64,000 nt of DNA, from the NCBI GenBank assembly GCA_050084985.1, contig JBITNC010000001.1:41106001-41170000 (forward strand), given 5' to 3'. This document shows positions 1 through 9,916 of this stretch, one piece after another; within the stretch, counting starts at the first letter, position 1; every line of letters starts with the position of its first letter. The stretch comes from Nageia nagi. Its lineage: Eukaryota > Pinophyta. The notes beneath the pieces were generated by a model, which saw nothing but the letters and a program-made list of their open reading frames with translations, searched no databases and was not told the DNA's origin. Made by a program: the position numbers and the translations under genes.

Positions 1-692
1 CTCCTCTAGGTACATAAGGGATCGACTTTGACACATGTACAAGATTATACTTTCTCTATTGGGGATTTATGAGATAATGTCAAATGGTTAACCCTAAAGG
101 AGGACCAAAATTGATACCAAATGATATGATCGATGCAAGTGATGAAAGCATGATGACAAATGCATAAATGAAGGACACAACACAACATGGCAAGGAGAGA
201 TAACTTGTTGCAAAGGTTGAGACATAATTCGAGTTATTACAACAAGTAAAAAAGGGGTAAAGAATGAAAGTCAAACACCAAAATACAAAGGACCAAGATG
301 ATGAACTGCATCCTAAGGATAAGGAGGAAGGGGCACACCAAAATCAAAATGATGTCGAAGGATGAATTGTTCAAAGAGGGCAACCAAGGCTTCTTGAACA
401 ATAGGACCAACAACAAACTCAATTTTGATAGACAAAGAAAGACTCTAAAATAAAGGATGAGACCTAATTTTACCAACCAATTAGAGACCAAGAGGCATAG
501 TGGATTGATGAGGAGAAAAAGGATGAGAAGTCAAATGATGAAAGGACAAAATAGAATGATGAGAAGGGCTAAAGATATGAGAGGATGGGGTGGTTGGCCT
601 AGAAGGATTAGAAGGATAAGGTGGCTCTAAGTCTAGATCTAGCTCTTGATTTTGCTTTAGTTGATCAGATCTAGGGGTAGCTACCATATTCA
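1..692. other. Unrecognised flanking DNA
   Basis: No coding region, LTR border or RNA gene is recognisable. Its last five bases, ATTCA, are the left copy of the target duplication of the Copia element that follows. Before that insertion this DNA was continuous with position 9917 onward. Confidence 0.5.
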
Positions 693-1560
693 TGTTGGAC
701 TTCGAGTGACACTGAGAGGGGGGTGAATCAGTGTATATAAAAATAATCAATTTAACCTTCTTAAATAAAGATAGATTAGAAGCCAGAGAAAATTGAGCAA
801 GCACACCAGTACATCACACAACACCAGATGTAACGAGGTTCACCAGATTGGCTACATCCCCGAAAATGACTGCTTGGACACTAATCCAAATCCAGCCATT
901 AAAGAAAGCTTACAGATTCATAGCACCAACTGTGAAGGGTAGCACCAACTACCACTTTGCAAATAGCAACACCTACTGCTTGGAGCACCAACTCCAGCTC
1001 TCAAGCACCCACTTGAGACAACATTCAAAAAGGAGGAAAGAATACAATTCTAGAAGACCCTCAATGGTCTAGCTCTGATGTTCACTATTTTATCTCTGCA
1101 CACAACTCCAAAGTAACACTCTTAAATAATCACACTCCTATCTACATATTCATTTGCTCACTTCATGTTCTCCTGATACTCCCCTCTTCCGCCCTATTAC
1201 CTCCACGACCACTCTTCTCTCCACACATCTCTCCTCTTCTCTACTGGCACATTTTTACTTCATCTACAATCCACACTTCACGTACTTTCCTGCAACCGTT
1301 ACACATCAAGAAAGCCCCTCACGAAACTGTTCCTGTCATGACACGTTACCAAAAACAAACTCAAAAGGAATCTTTATTTGTAACTGCTCCTGCACTAAAG
1401 AGAATTCACTATCTGAGTCTGCAACTGTTGTAACTGATAAACGCTCCTATTGCTCAAATAGAGTTGTTTAGACAAGTATACCTTTTTCTCCACTGATTTT
1501 GGAGATTTGATAGTATCTGATTATTTCTAATAATTTCGAAATCTTTTCTTCTTCATAATG

Positions 1561-1745
1561 GTATTTCTGATAATTTCGGACTCTTTTCTTCTTTATAATG
1601 GTATTTCTGATAATCCTGGACTCTTTTCTTCTTCATAATGGTATTTCTGATAATCCCAGACTCTTTTCTTCTTCATAATGGTATTTCTGATAATCCTGGA
1701 CTCTTTTCTTCTTCATAATGGTATTTCTGATAATCTCGAACTCTT
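1561..1745 (-). repeat. 40-bp tandem repeat in the 3' LTR
   Basis: Units of 40 bp, starting GTATTTCTGATAAT and ending CTTCATAATG, run head to tail from 1561, with a diverged unit before 1561 and a partial one at the end. The same array lies in the partner LTR at 8831-9055. Confidence 0.9.
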
Positions 1746-2244
1746 TGTCTCGCTTACCGGATGTTTATTGTATACACCATGATGTCATCATCTCCGGAAT
1801 CCAGAAGTAGAGTAAAACACTTCCCGCATGATGTCATCATCTCCGGACTCCGAAAGAGAGTTCTAAGGTATCTTCATGGCCTTCCAGACTTTTCAACTTA
1901 ACACCGTGATGTCATCATCTTCGAACTTTGATCTTTACCAAAATGTGACTATCTTATCCTTTATGATGTCATCCTTTTAATCTGGAACATTTTACTTCCA
2001 GAACATTTACTTTATGGACTCCAGATTTTCAATCTTTCTTTGTTGATCTCATCTCTGCATTTCAGAATATTTTACTCATCAGCTATTTGATCACTCTTTA
2101 CTGACCTCATCGCTTTCGGGATCCGGGCTCATTCAAAAATGTGAACATTGTTCTCCCCGTGATGTCATCTTCATATTTCTAGAATGCTCTACTTCTGGAA
2201 TACTTAATTAACTGGTTCCAGCTCCTCAATTTCTCTTTGCTGAC

Positions 2245-2490
2245 CTCACCTTCTCCAGAACCTGGGCTTTTCCACAACTCTCACCTTCTCTGGAACTCGA
2301 ACTTTTCAACAACTCTCACCTTCTCCGGAACCCGAACTTTTCAACAACTCTCACCTTCTCTGGAACCTGGATTTTTCACAACTCTCACCTTCTCCGGAAC
2401 CCATATTTTTCAACAACTCTCACCTTCTCTGGAACCCAGATTTTTCACAACTCTCACCTTCTTCGGAACTCGGATTTTTCCACAACTAAG
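2245..2490 (-). repeat. 35-bp tandem repeat, seven units, 3' LTR
   Basis: Seven units of 33-35 bp built on CACCTTCTCCGGAACCC followed by TTTTCAACAACTCT. The partner LTR has six units, so one unit was gained or lost after insertion. The apparent reading frame across it is a by-product of the repeat. Confidence 0.88.
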
Positions 2491-2635
2491 CTTTATCATT
2501 TCATTCCGGAACGTCATCCCGGGGATCTTTAAATGAACTCATACTATTGCGTGAAGACACAGCCAAAACCAAATGGATGCGAAGACACAGCCAAAACCAC
2601 GTGTTGACAACAATGACAATCACCCATGCTCAACA

Positions 2636-2650
2636 ATCTCCCCCTTTGGA
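2636..2650 (-). other. Polypurine tract of Copia-1
   Basis: The minus strand reads CCAAAGGGGGAGAT directly before the 3' LTR start TGTTGAGC. This is the expected plus-strand primer. Similar purine-rich runs recur upstream (near 2695-2705, 2738-2745 and 2832-2840), as in elements with a long 3' untranslated region. Confidence 0.85.
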
Positions 2651-2899
2651 ATTGTTGGCAACACCACTTGATCAGACACCAACATCGGGACTTTTCTCTC
2701 CCCCTTTGTCAACAATAACAAAGGGCATTTATAGACTCCCCCTGAGTCCATACATGACATTCTCAGGAAATCAGTAGTATGCGCACAAAAACAAGATACA
2801 CAGAAGTAATATAGGAAAGAAAAAAATAAACACTCCCCCTAAGAATGTGACGTCCAGAACTAGCTAATGCTTGGGAAGGACAACAACTCCTAGCTTGTT
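2651..2899 (-). other. Copia-1 3' untranslated internal region
   Basis: This lies between the end of pol and the polypurine tract. It contains repeated CTCCCCC runs (purine runs on the element strand) and no coding signal. No envelope-like frame is visible. Confidence 0.55.
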
Positions 2900-3748
2900 T
2901 CAAAGATTTTCGAAGATGTCTTTGGGAAAAGGCTTTGTAAAGATGTTTGCTACTTGCTCTGTGGTTGGAACAAAATCCAACTGTACTTCTCCTTGCGCCA
3001 CTCTTTCTTTTAGAAAGTGATATCTGATTGCTATATGCTTTGTTCGTGAGTGCATAATAGGATTTTTTGAGATATTGATTGCACTTGTGTCATCACATAG
3101 AACTGATATGGGCTTGTTAATCTTATACCAAAATCTTTTAGCATCTGCTTCATCCATAGAATCTGTGTGCAGCAAGAAGTTGCTGCTATATACTCTGCTT
3201 CTGCTATAGATAGGGATACTGAGTCTTGTTTTTTTACTGTGCCATCCAACAAGATTATTACCCAAATAAAATGCTCCTCCACTGGTGCTCTTCCTATCAT
3301 CCACGCATCCTGCCCAGTCTACATCTAAAAAGGTAGTAAGTATAAAGTCCTTTCCTCTAGGATACCATAAACCATATTCTACTGTACCTTTGAGATATCT
3401 GAATATTCTCTTTACTGCAGTAACATGTGTTTCTTTGGGATTTGCTTGAAATCGAGCAACCATACATACTGCTTGAAGAATATCCGGTCTAGTAGCTGTC
3501 AAATATAATAAACTTCCAATCTTTGACCTGTATTGTGTTTGATCTACTATTGGTGCTTTATCATCCTTGCTTAATTTGCAGCTTTTCGTCATAGGGGTGC
3601 TCATAGGTTTACAGTCTTCCATGGTAAACTTCTTCAGCATCTCCTTAACATACTTGGTTTGAGAAATGAACATGCCATTCTTCAACTGATTGATTTGTAG
3701 GCCGAGAAAGAATGCAAGCTCACCTATCATAGACATCTTGAATTCTGT
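2900..3748 (-). pseudogene. Copia-1 RT C-terminus and RNase H
   Basis: The frame runs from GELAFFLGLQI (RT connection) through SKIGSLLYLTATRPDI, DVDWAGCVDDRKSTSG and NPIMHSRTKHIAIRYHFL to VPTTEQVANIFTKPF, all conserved in Copia RNase H. Between about 3105 and 3230 the true protein is in another frame (SLSIAEAEYIAATS), so two compensating frameshifts bracket that stretch. It ends at a TGA where Arg is expected before the usual short tail. Confidence 0.9.
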
Positions 3749-4216
3749 TTACATGTTGTCAGCAAGATTTTTACATAGCTCAGTCTTGCTTCCTCCAAAG
3801 ATTATATCATCTACATAGACAACAACAATTAGTTGATTTTCCTTTTCTGATTTAATGTATAAATTGCTATCCACCATTCCTTTTCTAAAGCCTTGCTGCT
3901 GAAGATATGTATCAAGTCTAGAGTACCATGCTCGAGGTGCCTGTTTTAAACCATACAGAGCCTTCTTTAGTTTGCATACCAAATTAGGATTCTCTCCCAA
4001 TTGGAAACCATCTGGTTGTTTAATATAGACTTCTTCCTCAATTTTGCCATTTAGAAAGGCTGATTTTACATCCATTTGATAAACTTTAAAGTTTTTATAC
4101 ACTGCAAAAGCTAAAAACATGCGAATAGCTTCTAATCTGGCCACAGGTGCAAAAGTTTCTTCAAAATCAATTCCTTCAACTTGAGCATATCCCTTGCAAA
4201 CAAGTCTAGCTTTATT
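3749..4216 (-). pseudogene. Copia-1 reverse transcriptase core
   Basis: The frame encodes [24 protein letters not shown] and the catalytic YVDD (codons at 3806-3817), the hallmark blocks of Copia RT. It is in frame with the integrase feature across the TGA at 4217 and with the RNase H feature across a TAA at 3749-3751. All active-site residues are intact. Confidence 0.93.
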
Positions 4217-5776
4217 TCAAACCACTATCCCATCTTCATTCAACTTATTACGAAAAATCCACTTTGTGCCAATCACATTTTTGTTGGTTGGTCTAGGAAC
4301 GAGTTCCCATGTTTCATTCTTTTCAATTTGAGTGAGTTCTTCCTCCATTGCTTTCATCCAGCTTTCATCTTGGCTAGCTTCTGAGACATTTTTAGGCTTT
4401 ATTCTGGATAGGAGAGAATAGGTGCTTGAAACCCCTCTATGAGTTTGGATGCCTGTATGAAACTCACTGATGATTTGCTCTTGTGGATGATCCTTGTGCC
4501 ATCTATTTGGTGGAGTTTTTGAATTTTCATCTTCTTCCGACTCATTTTCTGAAACACCATTTGAGTTACTTGGTGAATTTGAATCTTTTGGTTTCTTTAC
4601 TTGTGATTGCTGTACAGGAGGCTTAGATTTGTTTTTATTCTTTTTGTCTTCTTCAATTGAATCTTGATAGGCAGGAAGATCATCATCATCATTTCTGTCG
4701 GGAAGATCTCTTTGCTCATCAACGCGAACATCAGCACTATCAATGATTATTTTTGTCCTTTTATTGTAACACCTGTATGCTTTGCTCTTCGAAGAGTAAC
4801 CAAGAAAGATACCTTCATCAGATCTATCCTCAAACTTTCCTAAATTTTCTTCTATTCTCTTGATATAGCATTTGCTGCTAAAGATCCTGAAGTGCCTCAC
4901 TGTAGCTCTTCTTCCAAACCATAATTCATATGGTGTTCTATCCTCATGTGGTCGCATCATACATCTGTTTTGAATATGCACTGCAGTATGCATTGCTTCT
5001 TTCCAGAACCTATCAGCAACCTTGCTTTCTATCAACATGGTTCGAGCCATTTCTTGTACTGCTCTATTTTTTCTTTCAACTACTCCATTTTGTTGTGGAG
5101 TTCTAGTTGCAGAGAATTGTCTTTTAATTCCGTGTTGTATGCAAAACTCAGTAAACTCATCAGAAGTGAACTCACCTCCTCTGTCTAAGCGAAGACATTT
5201 AATTCTCCTCTCTATTTGATTTTCTACTTGATTTTTAAATGCTTTGAACATTTCAAAAGCTTCAGATTTATGTTTTAAAAATTGCACCCAAGTCATTCTT
5301 GAATAATCATCTATGAACAGAATAAAATACTTATCTCCATTGAAGCTTTGTGTTCTCATTGGTCCGCATAGGTCGGTGTGTACGATTTCCAATGGTTTGC
5401 TTGTGTGATATTCTTTCACTTTGAACTTTGCCCGAGTTTGCTTTCCCTTTTGGCATGAATCACAAATATCATTTGCTGGTGTGCTGATACTGGGCATATC
5501 TCTTACTGCTCTTTTTGAGCAAATGTTCATCAAGTTTTTAAAATAGATGTGTCCCAATCTCTTATGCCATAGCCAATCATCACTCTCCTTGCCTAGAAGA
5601 CATGATCCCTCTGAAATATCTGATAAGGTGTATAAATTGCCACAGGTTCTTGTACCAACTGCTACAAGTCTACCACTATTTGCCTTTTGGATCTCACAGC
5701 CATGCTTTTTGAAAATTACATCATGTCCTTTGTCACATATTTGACTGACGCTCAACAAATTATGCTTCAGTCCCAC
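4217..5776 (-). pseudogene. Copia-1 integrase and start of reverse transcriptase
   Basis: This is an open frame of about 519 codons. It starts with the pre-integrase domain (LLSVSQICDKG, a zinc-binding HKRLGH with later CDSCQKGK), then the DDE integrase core: HTDLCGP holds the first Asp, LDRGGEFTSDEF the second, and QNGVVERKNR the catalytic Glu. A low-complexity Asp/Ser/Lys linker follows near residues 340-420. The frame then enters the RT N-terminus (W..A...E...I..N.TWELV, GTKWIFRNKLNEDG) and stops at a TGA where Arg is expected. The frame continues as the RT feature beyond that stop. Confidence 0.92.
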
Positions 5777-6000
5777 AACAAATAATACCTCTTTGGATCT
5801 GATGTTTCCATCATTTATTTTGACTATCCCTTTGCCGATAATCTATGCGCCATCATTGTTTCCAAATCTTACTGACCCACCTTCATATTCCTGTAGTTTT
5901 TGAAATATCTTCTTGTCACTTGTCATGTGACTTGAGAATCCACTGTCTAATATCCATGGTGATGGTTTGTCTTGAGCTTTTAATGTTGTTTGAACGATTA
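5777..6000 (-). pseudogene. Copia-1 aspartic protease
   Basis: The minus-strand frame contains PWILDSGFSSHMT, the Copia protease active site with its DSG triad, followed by a region ending at the conserved GLKHNLLS that opens the pre-integrase domain. One TAG at 5843-5845 interrupts it. The enzyme would cut the polyprotein into gag, integrase and RT parts. Confidence 0.83.
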
Positions 6001-6124
6001 AGGACTCTTTATCCTCTCTGAGTTTCTCCTTTTCTTTCCAGACTTGTTTTACTTTTATTTCAGCTTCTTATTTTTTATTATTCTTTTCTACTTCCTGTGG
6101 ATGACTGCTCTAAAACTGTTTATT

Positions 6125-6418
6125 CTATCTTATGGAAGGAAGTTGTCTTGGTGGAAAGAACCTCATGCCATGATTATTTCTGCAGAATCGGGCAAAGTGT
6201 CCATATTCATGACAGTTGTAACACTCAACAGGATACTTCATTAGTGGGCCAAATGCATTCCTAGTAACAAAGGTTCTTGGAGTGATATTATACTTACATT
6301 CAGAAATTTTGTGTCCATACATATTGCATTTGAAACAGTATCCATTGAAGGGATGGATGTATCTATTATATTGTTGAGTACTTCTTGGTCCTGCATAGGG
6401 TCTTCTTCTGGAATGCAC
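6125..6418 (-). pseudogene. Copia-1 gag, double zinc-knuckle part
   Basis: The segment encodes two intact CCHC knuckles, CFKCNMYGHKISEC and CYNCHEYGHFARFC, which bind RNA in the nucleocapsid part of gag. With the degenerate knuckle further upstream this gives three knuckle-like motifs split by a coiled coil. It is frameshifted relative to the coiled-coil part and leads toward the protease. Confidence 0.85.
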
Positions 6419-6444
6419 TTGAGTGAAGCCATCATCCTCCAGTC

Positions 6445-7101
6445 CTAGCTATCTTCCTTCTTCTTGGTTTCTTTTATGTTTTCCCTTTTTGTGTCATTGG
6501 AAGATTGTCCTTGTTCATATCCCAGACCAGATTTATCAGAAAACATTCTTTGACTGTTAATGATTTCACTGAGTTTAGTCGACCTTCCTTCTAGATATTC
6601 AAAAGAGCTGATTCTCTTGGTGACTTCCTCTAGTTGCATACGTAGTCCAGTTATTTCTTCTTCAAGCTTACTGCAATTTTTAACTTTCACAAGAAGCTGT
6701 TCCTCCAAACTCTCATTTATCTTCTTAGATTCTTCCACTTCTATTTTTAAGGTTTCTATAATATTACTTGCATCATCAAACCTTTTTGAGAGTTTCTTAT
6801 TTTTCTTTACTTCTTTATTCAGTTCATTCAATGCTGTTATTAGTTCTTCTTCAAGATCAATCTCAATCTCACAGCCATTTTCTTCATCTGTCTCTTCCTT
6901 TTTATGTTCTTGGGCATTTTGATTATCTTCATTCAGTTTCTCTTCAAATGCCATAAATAATGCTTCATTGTATTCTTTTTTTGATTCATTACTGGAATCA
7001 TCATCAGTGGAGCCTTTATTTCTGGATATGAAGCTCTGTCTATTTGACCTTCTATTTCGAACATGAGATTTCATTTTGTGGTTTTTCTCAAAATATGATT
7101 C
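6445..7101 (-). pseudogene. Copia-1 gag, coiled-coil part
   Basis: This continues in the same frame as the N-terminal gag after the TAA at 7102-7104. From the ATG at 7074 there are 209 codons, very rich in Glu, Lys, Asn and Ser, with a central heptad-like stretch of Leu and charged residues predicted by eye to form a coiled coil (about residues 65-165). Such a segment is typical of large SIRE-type gag proteins. It ends at a stop, and the next segment is in another frame, so a frameshift lies between 6418 and 6445. Confidence 0.75.
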
Positions 7102-7938
7102 TTAATCATCTTTATCAGTTTTTCTATATGGACATTTTGAAATGAAATGACCAATACCACCATAGTTAAAACATTTAAATGGTAGCTTGCCTTCATATTT
7201 ACCTTTTCCCCTTTTTAGCTTTCTAACAAAATTTGCTTCTGCTCCATCAGATTGTTCTTCATCGTCAGAATCTATTTTGGCTTTGGTACTGTTGTTGGCT
7301 TTAAATGCTGCTTCCTTTTCTGAATGCTTTGCTTTTTCGATCCTCATTTCATAAGCAGTCAGCGATCCATGCATTTCATCCATGCTGAAAGTTTTCAAAT
7401 TTTTTGCTTCTTCAATAGCAAACACCTTTGAATCAAAGCGAGATGTGAGAGATTGCAGTACCTTTTTCATGATGACATGATCTTCAATTTCTTCCCCAAG
7501 ACCTCTGATTGCATTAGTAATTTCATTTACTCTCAACATGTATGCTTCGATGGTTTCATCTTCATTCATCTTTAGAACTTCGAATTGAGCTCTATAAGTT
7601 TGGAGTTTTGCTTCCTTGACTTTATCATCTCCTTCGTGAATGCTCTTCAACTTATTCCATATTTCTTTTGCAGATTTGCATGCCATAACTTTCACTAGTT
7701 CACTGTCCACTAGACCACACATTAGAGCATTTCTTGCTTTTACGTCACATTCAAATGCCTTTCTTTCTGCTTCATCTGATGGACCTGTAGGGGGAGGAGT
7801 ATATCCCCTTTTAACAGCATCCCAAGTACCAAAACCCAATGCACTGAGATAAGTCTTCATTTGAATTTTCTAGAAAGCATAATTATTTCCATCAAAGAGA
7901 GGTGCTTTGTTAGATGAGAAACCTTCTCTGCTTGCCAT
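7102..7938 (-). pseudogene. Copia-1 gag, N-terminal part
   Basis: Gag forms the particle that packages element RNA. The likely start is the ATG whose complement lies at 7936-7938, because the frame from there begins MASREGFSSNKAPLFDG, a typical Copia gag N-terminus, and then meets a TAG at 7870-7872 where a Trp is expected. The frame continues through a UBN2-type region to the knuckle-like CFNYGGIGHFISKC, in which the second Cys is Tyr, so zinc binding there is probably lost. A TAA at 7102-7104 interrupts the frame, which continues into the coiled-coil part. Two nonsense codons make it a pseudogene. Confidence 0.88.
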
Positions 7939-7988
7939 AGTGCCCCTACCAGGATCTCCTTAGCTGTTATAGCCTAAGTAGGAACCTT

Positions 7989-8000
7989 GCTCTGATACCA
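7989..8000 (-). other. Primer binding site of Copia-1 (tRNA-iMet)
   Basis: The minus strand reads TGGTATCAGAGC one base inside the 5' LTR. This is the classic complement of the 3' end of plant initiator tRNA-Met, used to prime minus-strand synthesis in Copia and many Gypsy elements. It fixes the element's orientation. Confidence 0.93.
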
Positions 8001-8830
8001 ATTTTGGACTTCGAGTGACATTGAGAGGGGGGGTGAATCAGTGTATATAAAAATAATCAATTTAACCTTCTTAAATAAAGATAGATTAGAAGCCAGAGAA
8101 AATTGAGCAAGCACACCAGTACATCACACAACACCAGATGTAACGAGGTTCACCAGATTGGCTACATCCCCGAAAATGACTGCTTGGACACCAATCCAAA
8201 TCCAGCCATTAAAGAAAGCTTACAGATTCACAGCACCAACTGTGAAGGGTAGCACCAACTACCACTTTGCAAATAGCAGCACCTACTGCTTGGAGCACCA
8301 ACTCCAGCTCTCAAGCATCCACTTGAGACAACATTCAAAAAGGAGGAAAGAATACAGTTCTAGAAGACCCTCAATGGTCTAGCTCTGATGTTCACTATTT
8401 TATCTCTGCACATAGCTCCAAAGTAACACTCTTAAATAATCACACTCCTATATGCATATTCATTTGCTCACTTCACGTTCTCCTGATACTCCCCTCTTCC
8501 GCCCTATTACCTCCACGACCACTCTTCTCTCCACACATCTCTCCTCTTCTCTATTGGCACATTTTTACTTCATCTACAATCCACACTTCACGTACTTTCC
8601 TGCAACCGTTACACATCAAGAAAGCCCCTCACGAAACTATTCCTATCATGACATGTTACCAAAAACAAACTCAAAAGGAATCTTTATTTGTAACTGCTCC
8701 TGCACTAAAGAGAGTTCACTATCTGAGTCTACAACTGCTATAACTGATGAACGCTCCTATTGCTCAAATAGAGTTGTTTAGACAAGTATACCTTTTTCTC
8801 CACTAATTTCAGAGATTTGACAGTATCTGA

Positions 8831-9055
8831 TTATTTCTGATAATTTCAGACTCTTTTCTTCTTCATAATGGTATTTCTGATAATTCTGGACTCTTTTCTT
8901 CTTTATAATGGTATTTCTGATAATCTTGGACTCTTTTCTTCTTCATAATGGTATTTCTGATAATCCTGGACTCTTTTCTTCTTCATAATGGTATTTCTGA
9001 TAATCTCGGACTCTTTTCTTCTTCATAATGGTATTTCTGATAATCTTGAACTCTT
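8831..9055 (-). repeat. 40-bp tandem repeat in the 5' LTR
   Basis: Five full 40-bp units and a partial sixth, the counterpart of the array at 1561-1745. Units differ mainly in the few bases after GATAAT. Confidence 0.9.
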
Positions 9056-9555
9056 TGTCTCGCTTACCGGATGTTTATTGTATACACCATGATGTCATCA
9101 TCTCCAGACTCTAGAAGTAGAGTAAAACACTTCCCGCATGATGTCATCATCTCTGGACTCTGGAAGAGAGTTCCAAGGTATCTTCGTGGCCTTCCGAACT
9201 TTTCAACTTAACACCGTGATGTCATCATCTTGGAACTCTGATCTTTACCAAAATGCGACTATCTTATCCTTTGTGATGTCATCCTTTTAATCCGAAACAT
9301 TTTACTTCCAGAACATTTACTTTATGGACTCTGGATTTTCAATCTTTCTTTGCTGATCTCATCTCTGCATTTCAAAATGCTTTACTCATCGGCTATTTGA
9401 TCACTCTTTACTAACCTCATCGCTTCCGGGATCCGGGCTCATTCAAAAATGTGAACGTTGTTCTCCCCGTGATGTCATCTTCATATTTTCGGAATGCTCT
9501 ACTTCTGGAATACTTAATTAACTGGTTCCGGCTCCTCAATTTCTCTTTGCTGACC

Positions 9556-9765
9556 TCACCTTCTCCGGAACCCGAGCTTTTCCACAACTCTCACCTTCTC
9601 TGGAACCTGAACTTTTCAACAACTCTCACCTTCTCCGGAACCTGAACTTTTCAACAACTCTCACCTTCTCCGGAACCCGGATTTTTCATAACTCTCACCT
9701 TCTCCGGAACCCGGATTTTTCAACAACTCTCACCTTCTCTGAAACCCAGATTTTTCCACAACTGA
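9556..9765 (-). repeat. 35-bp tandem repeat, six units, 5' LTR
   Basis: Six units of the CACCTTCTCCGGAACCC repeat. The seven-versus-six difference accounts for the length difference between the two LTRs. Confidence 0.88.
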
Positions 9766-9916
9766 GCTTTATCATTTCATTTCGAAACATCATCCCAGGG
9801 ATCTTAAAATGAACTCATACTATTGCACGAAGACACAGCCAAAACCAAATGGACGCAAAGACACAGCCAAAACCATGTGTTGACAACAATGACAATCACC
9901 CATGCTCAACAATTCA

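Larger units (their letters stand above)
693..2635 (-). repeat. 3' LTR of Copia-1
   Basis: The LTR is 1943 bp. On the minus strand it starts TGTTGAGCATGG and ends CCAACA, and it matches 8002-9911 over its whole length. It contains a run of 40-bp repeats, a run of about 35-bp repeats and five TGATGTCATC palindromes. It is about 33 bp longer than the 5' LTR, matching one extra 35-bp unit. Confidence 0.93.
693..9911 (-). mobile_element. Complete Copia LTR retrotransposon (Copia-1), possibly SIRE/Maximus-like
   Basis: This is a full-length Ty1/Copia element read on the minus strand: 5' LTR at 8002-9911, 3' LTR at 693-2635, about 9.2 kb in all. ATTCA is directly repeated at 688-692 and 9912-9916 as a perfect 5-bp target duplication. 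A primer site matching the 3' end of initiator tRNA-Met lies just inside the 5' LTR, and a polypurine tract abuts the 3' LTR. Between them the minus strand gives gag, protease, integrase, reverse transcriptase and RNase H in Copia order (integrase before RT). Long LTRs, a large gag with coiled coil and several zinc knuckles, and a long 3' untranslated part suggest the SIRE/Maximus group, which is an inference. Several nonsense codons and frameshifts make this copy non-coding, but the LTRs still look very similar, so the insertion is fairly recent. Confidence 0.95.
8002..9911 (-). repeat. 5' LTR of Copia-1
   Basis: The LTR is 1910 bp and pairs with 693-2635. Its last bases beside the primer site read CCAAAA on the minus strand where the other LTR has CCAACA, so the terminal CA is mutated. 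It has six 40-bp units and six 35-bp units. The promoter should lie here, but no TATA box and start could be assigned with confidence. Confidence 0.93.

Noticed and set aside
735-745. TATA-like stretch (TATATAAAAATA) near the end of the Copia-1 LTR
   Set aside because: On the element strand it lies only about 40 bp before the LTR end, leaving no room for R and U5, so it is unlikely to be the promoter TATA box.
1154-1471. Open frame of about 105 codons on +, conserved at 8452-8781
   Set aside because: It is antisense within both LTRs of Copia-1, and conservation is explained by LTR identity. It has no recognisable domain.
2237-2536. 99-codon open frame with repeated LTFSGT units
   Set aside because: Translation of the 35-bp LTR tandem repeat; the homologous array in the other LTR has a different unit number.
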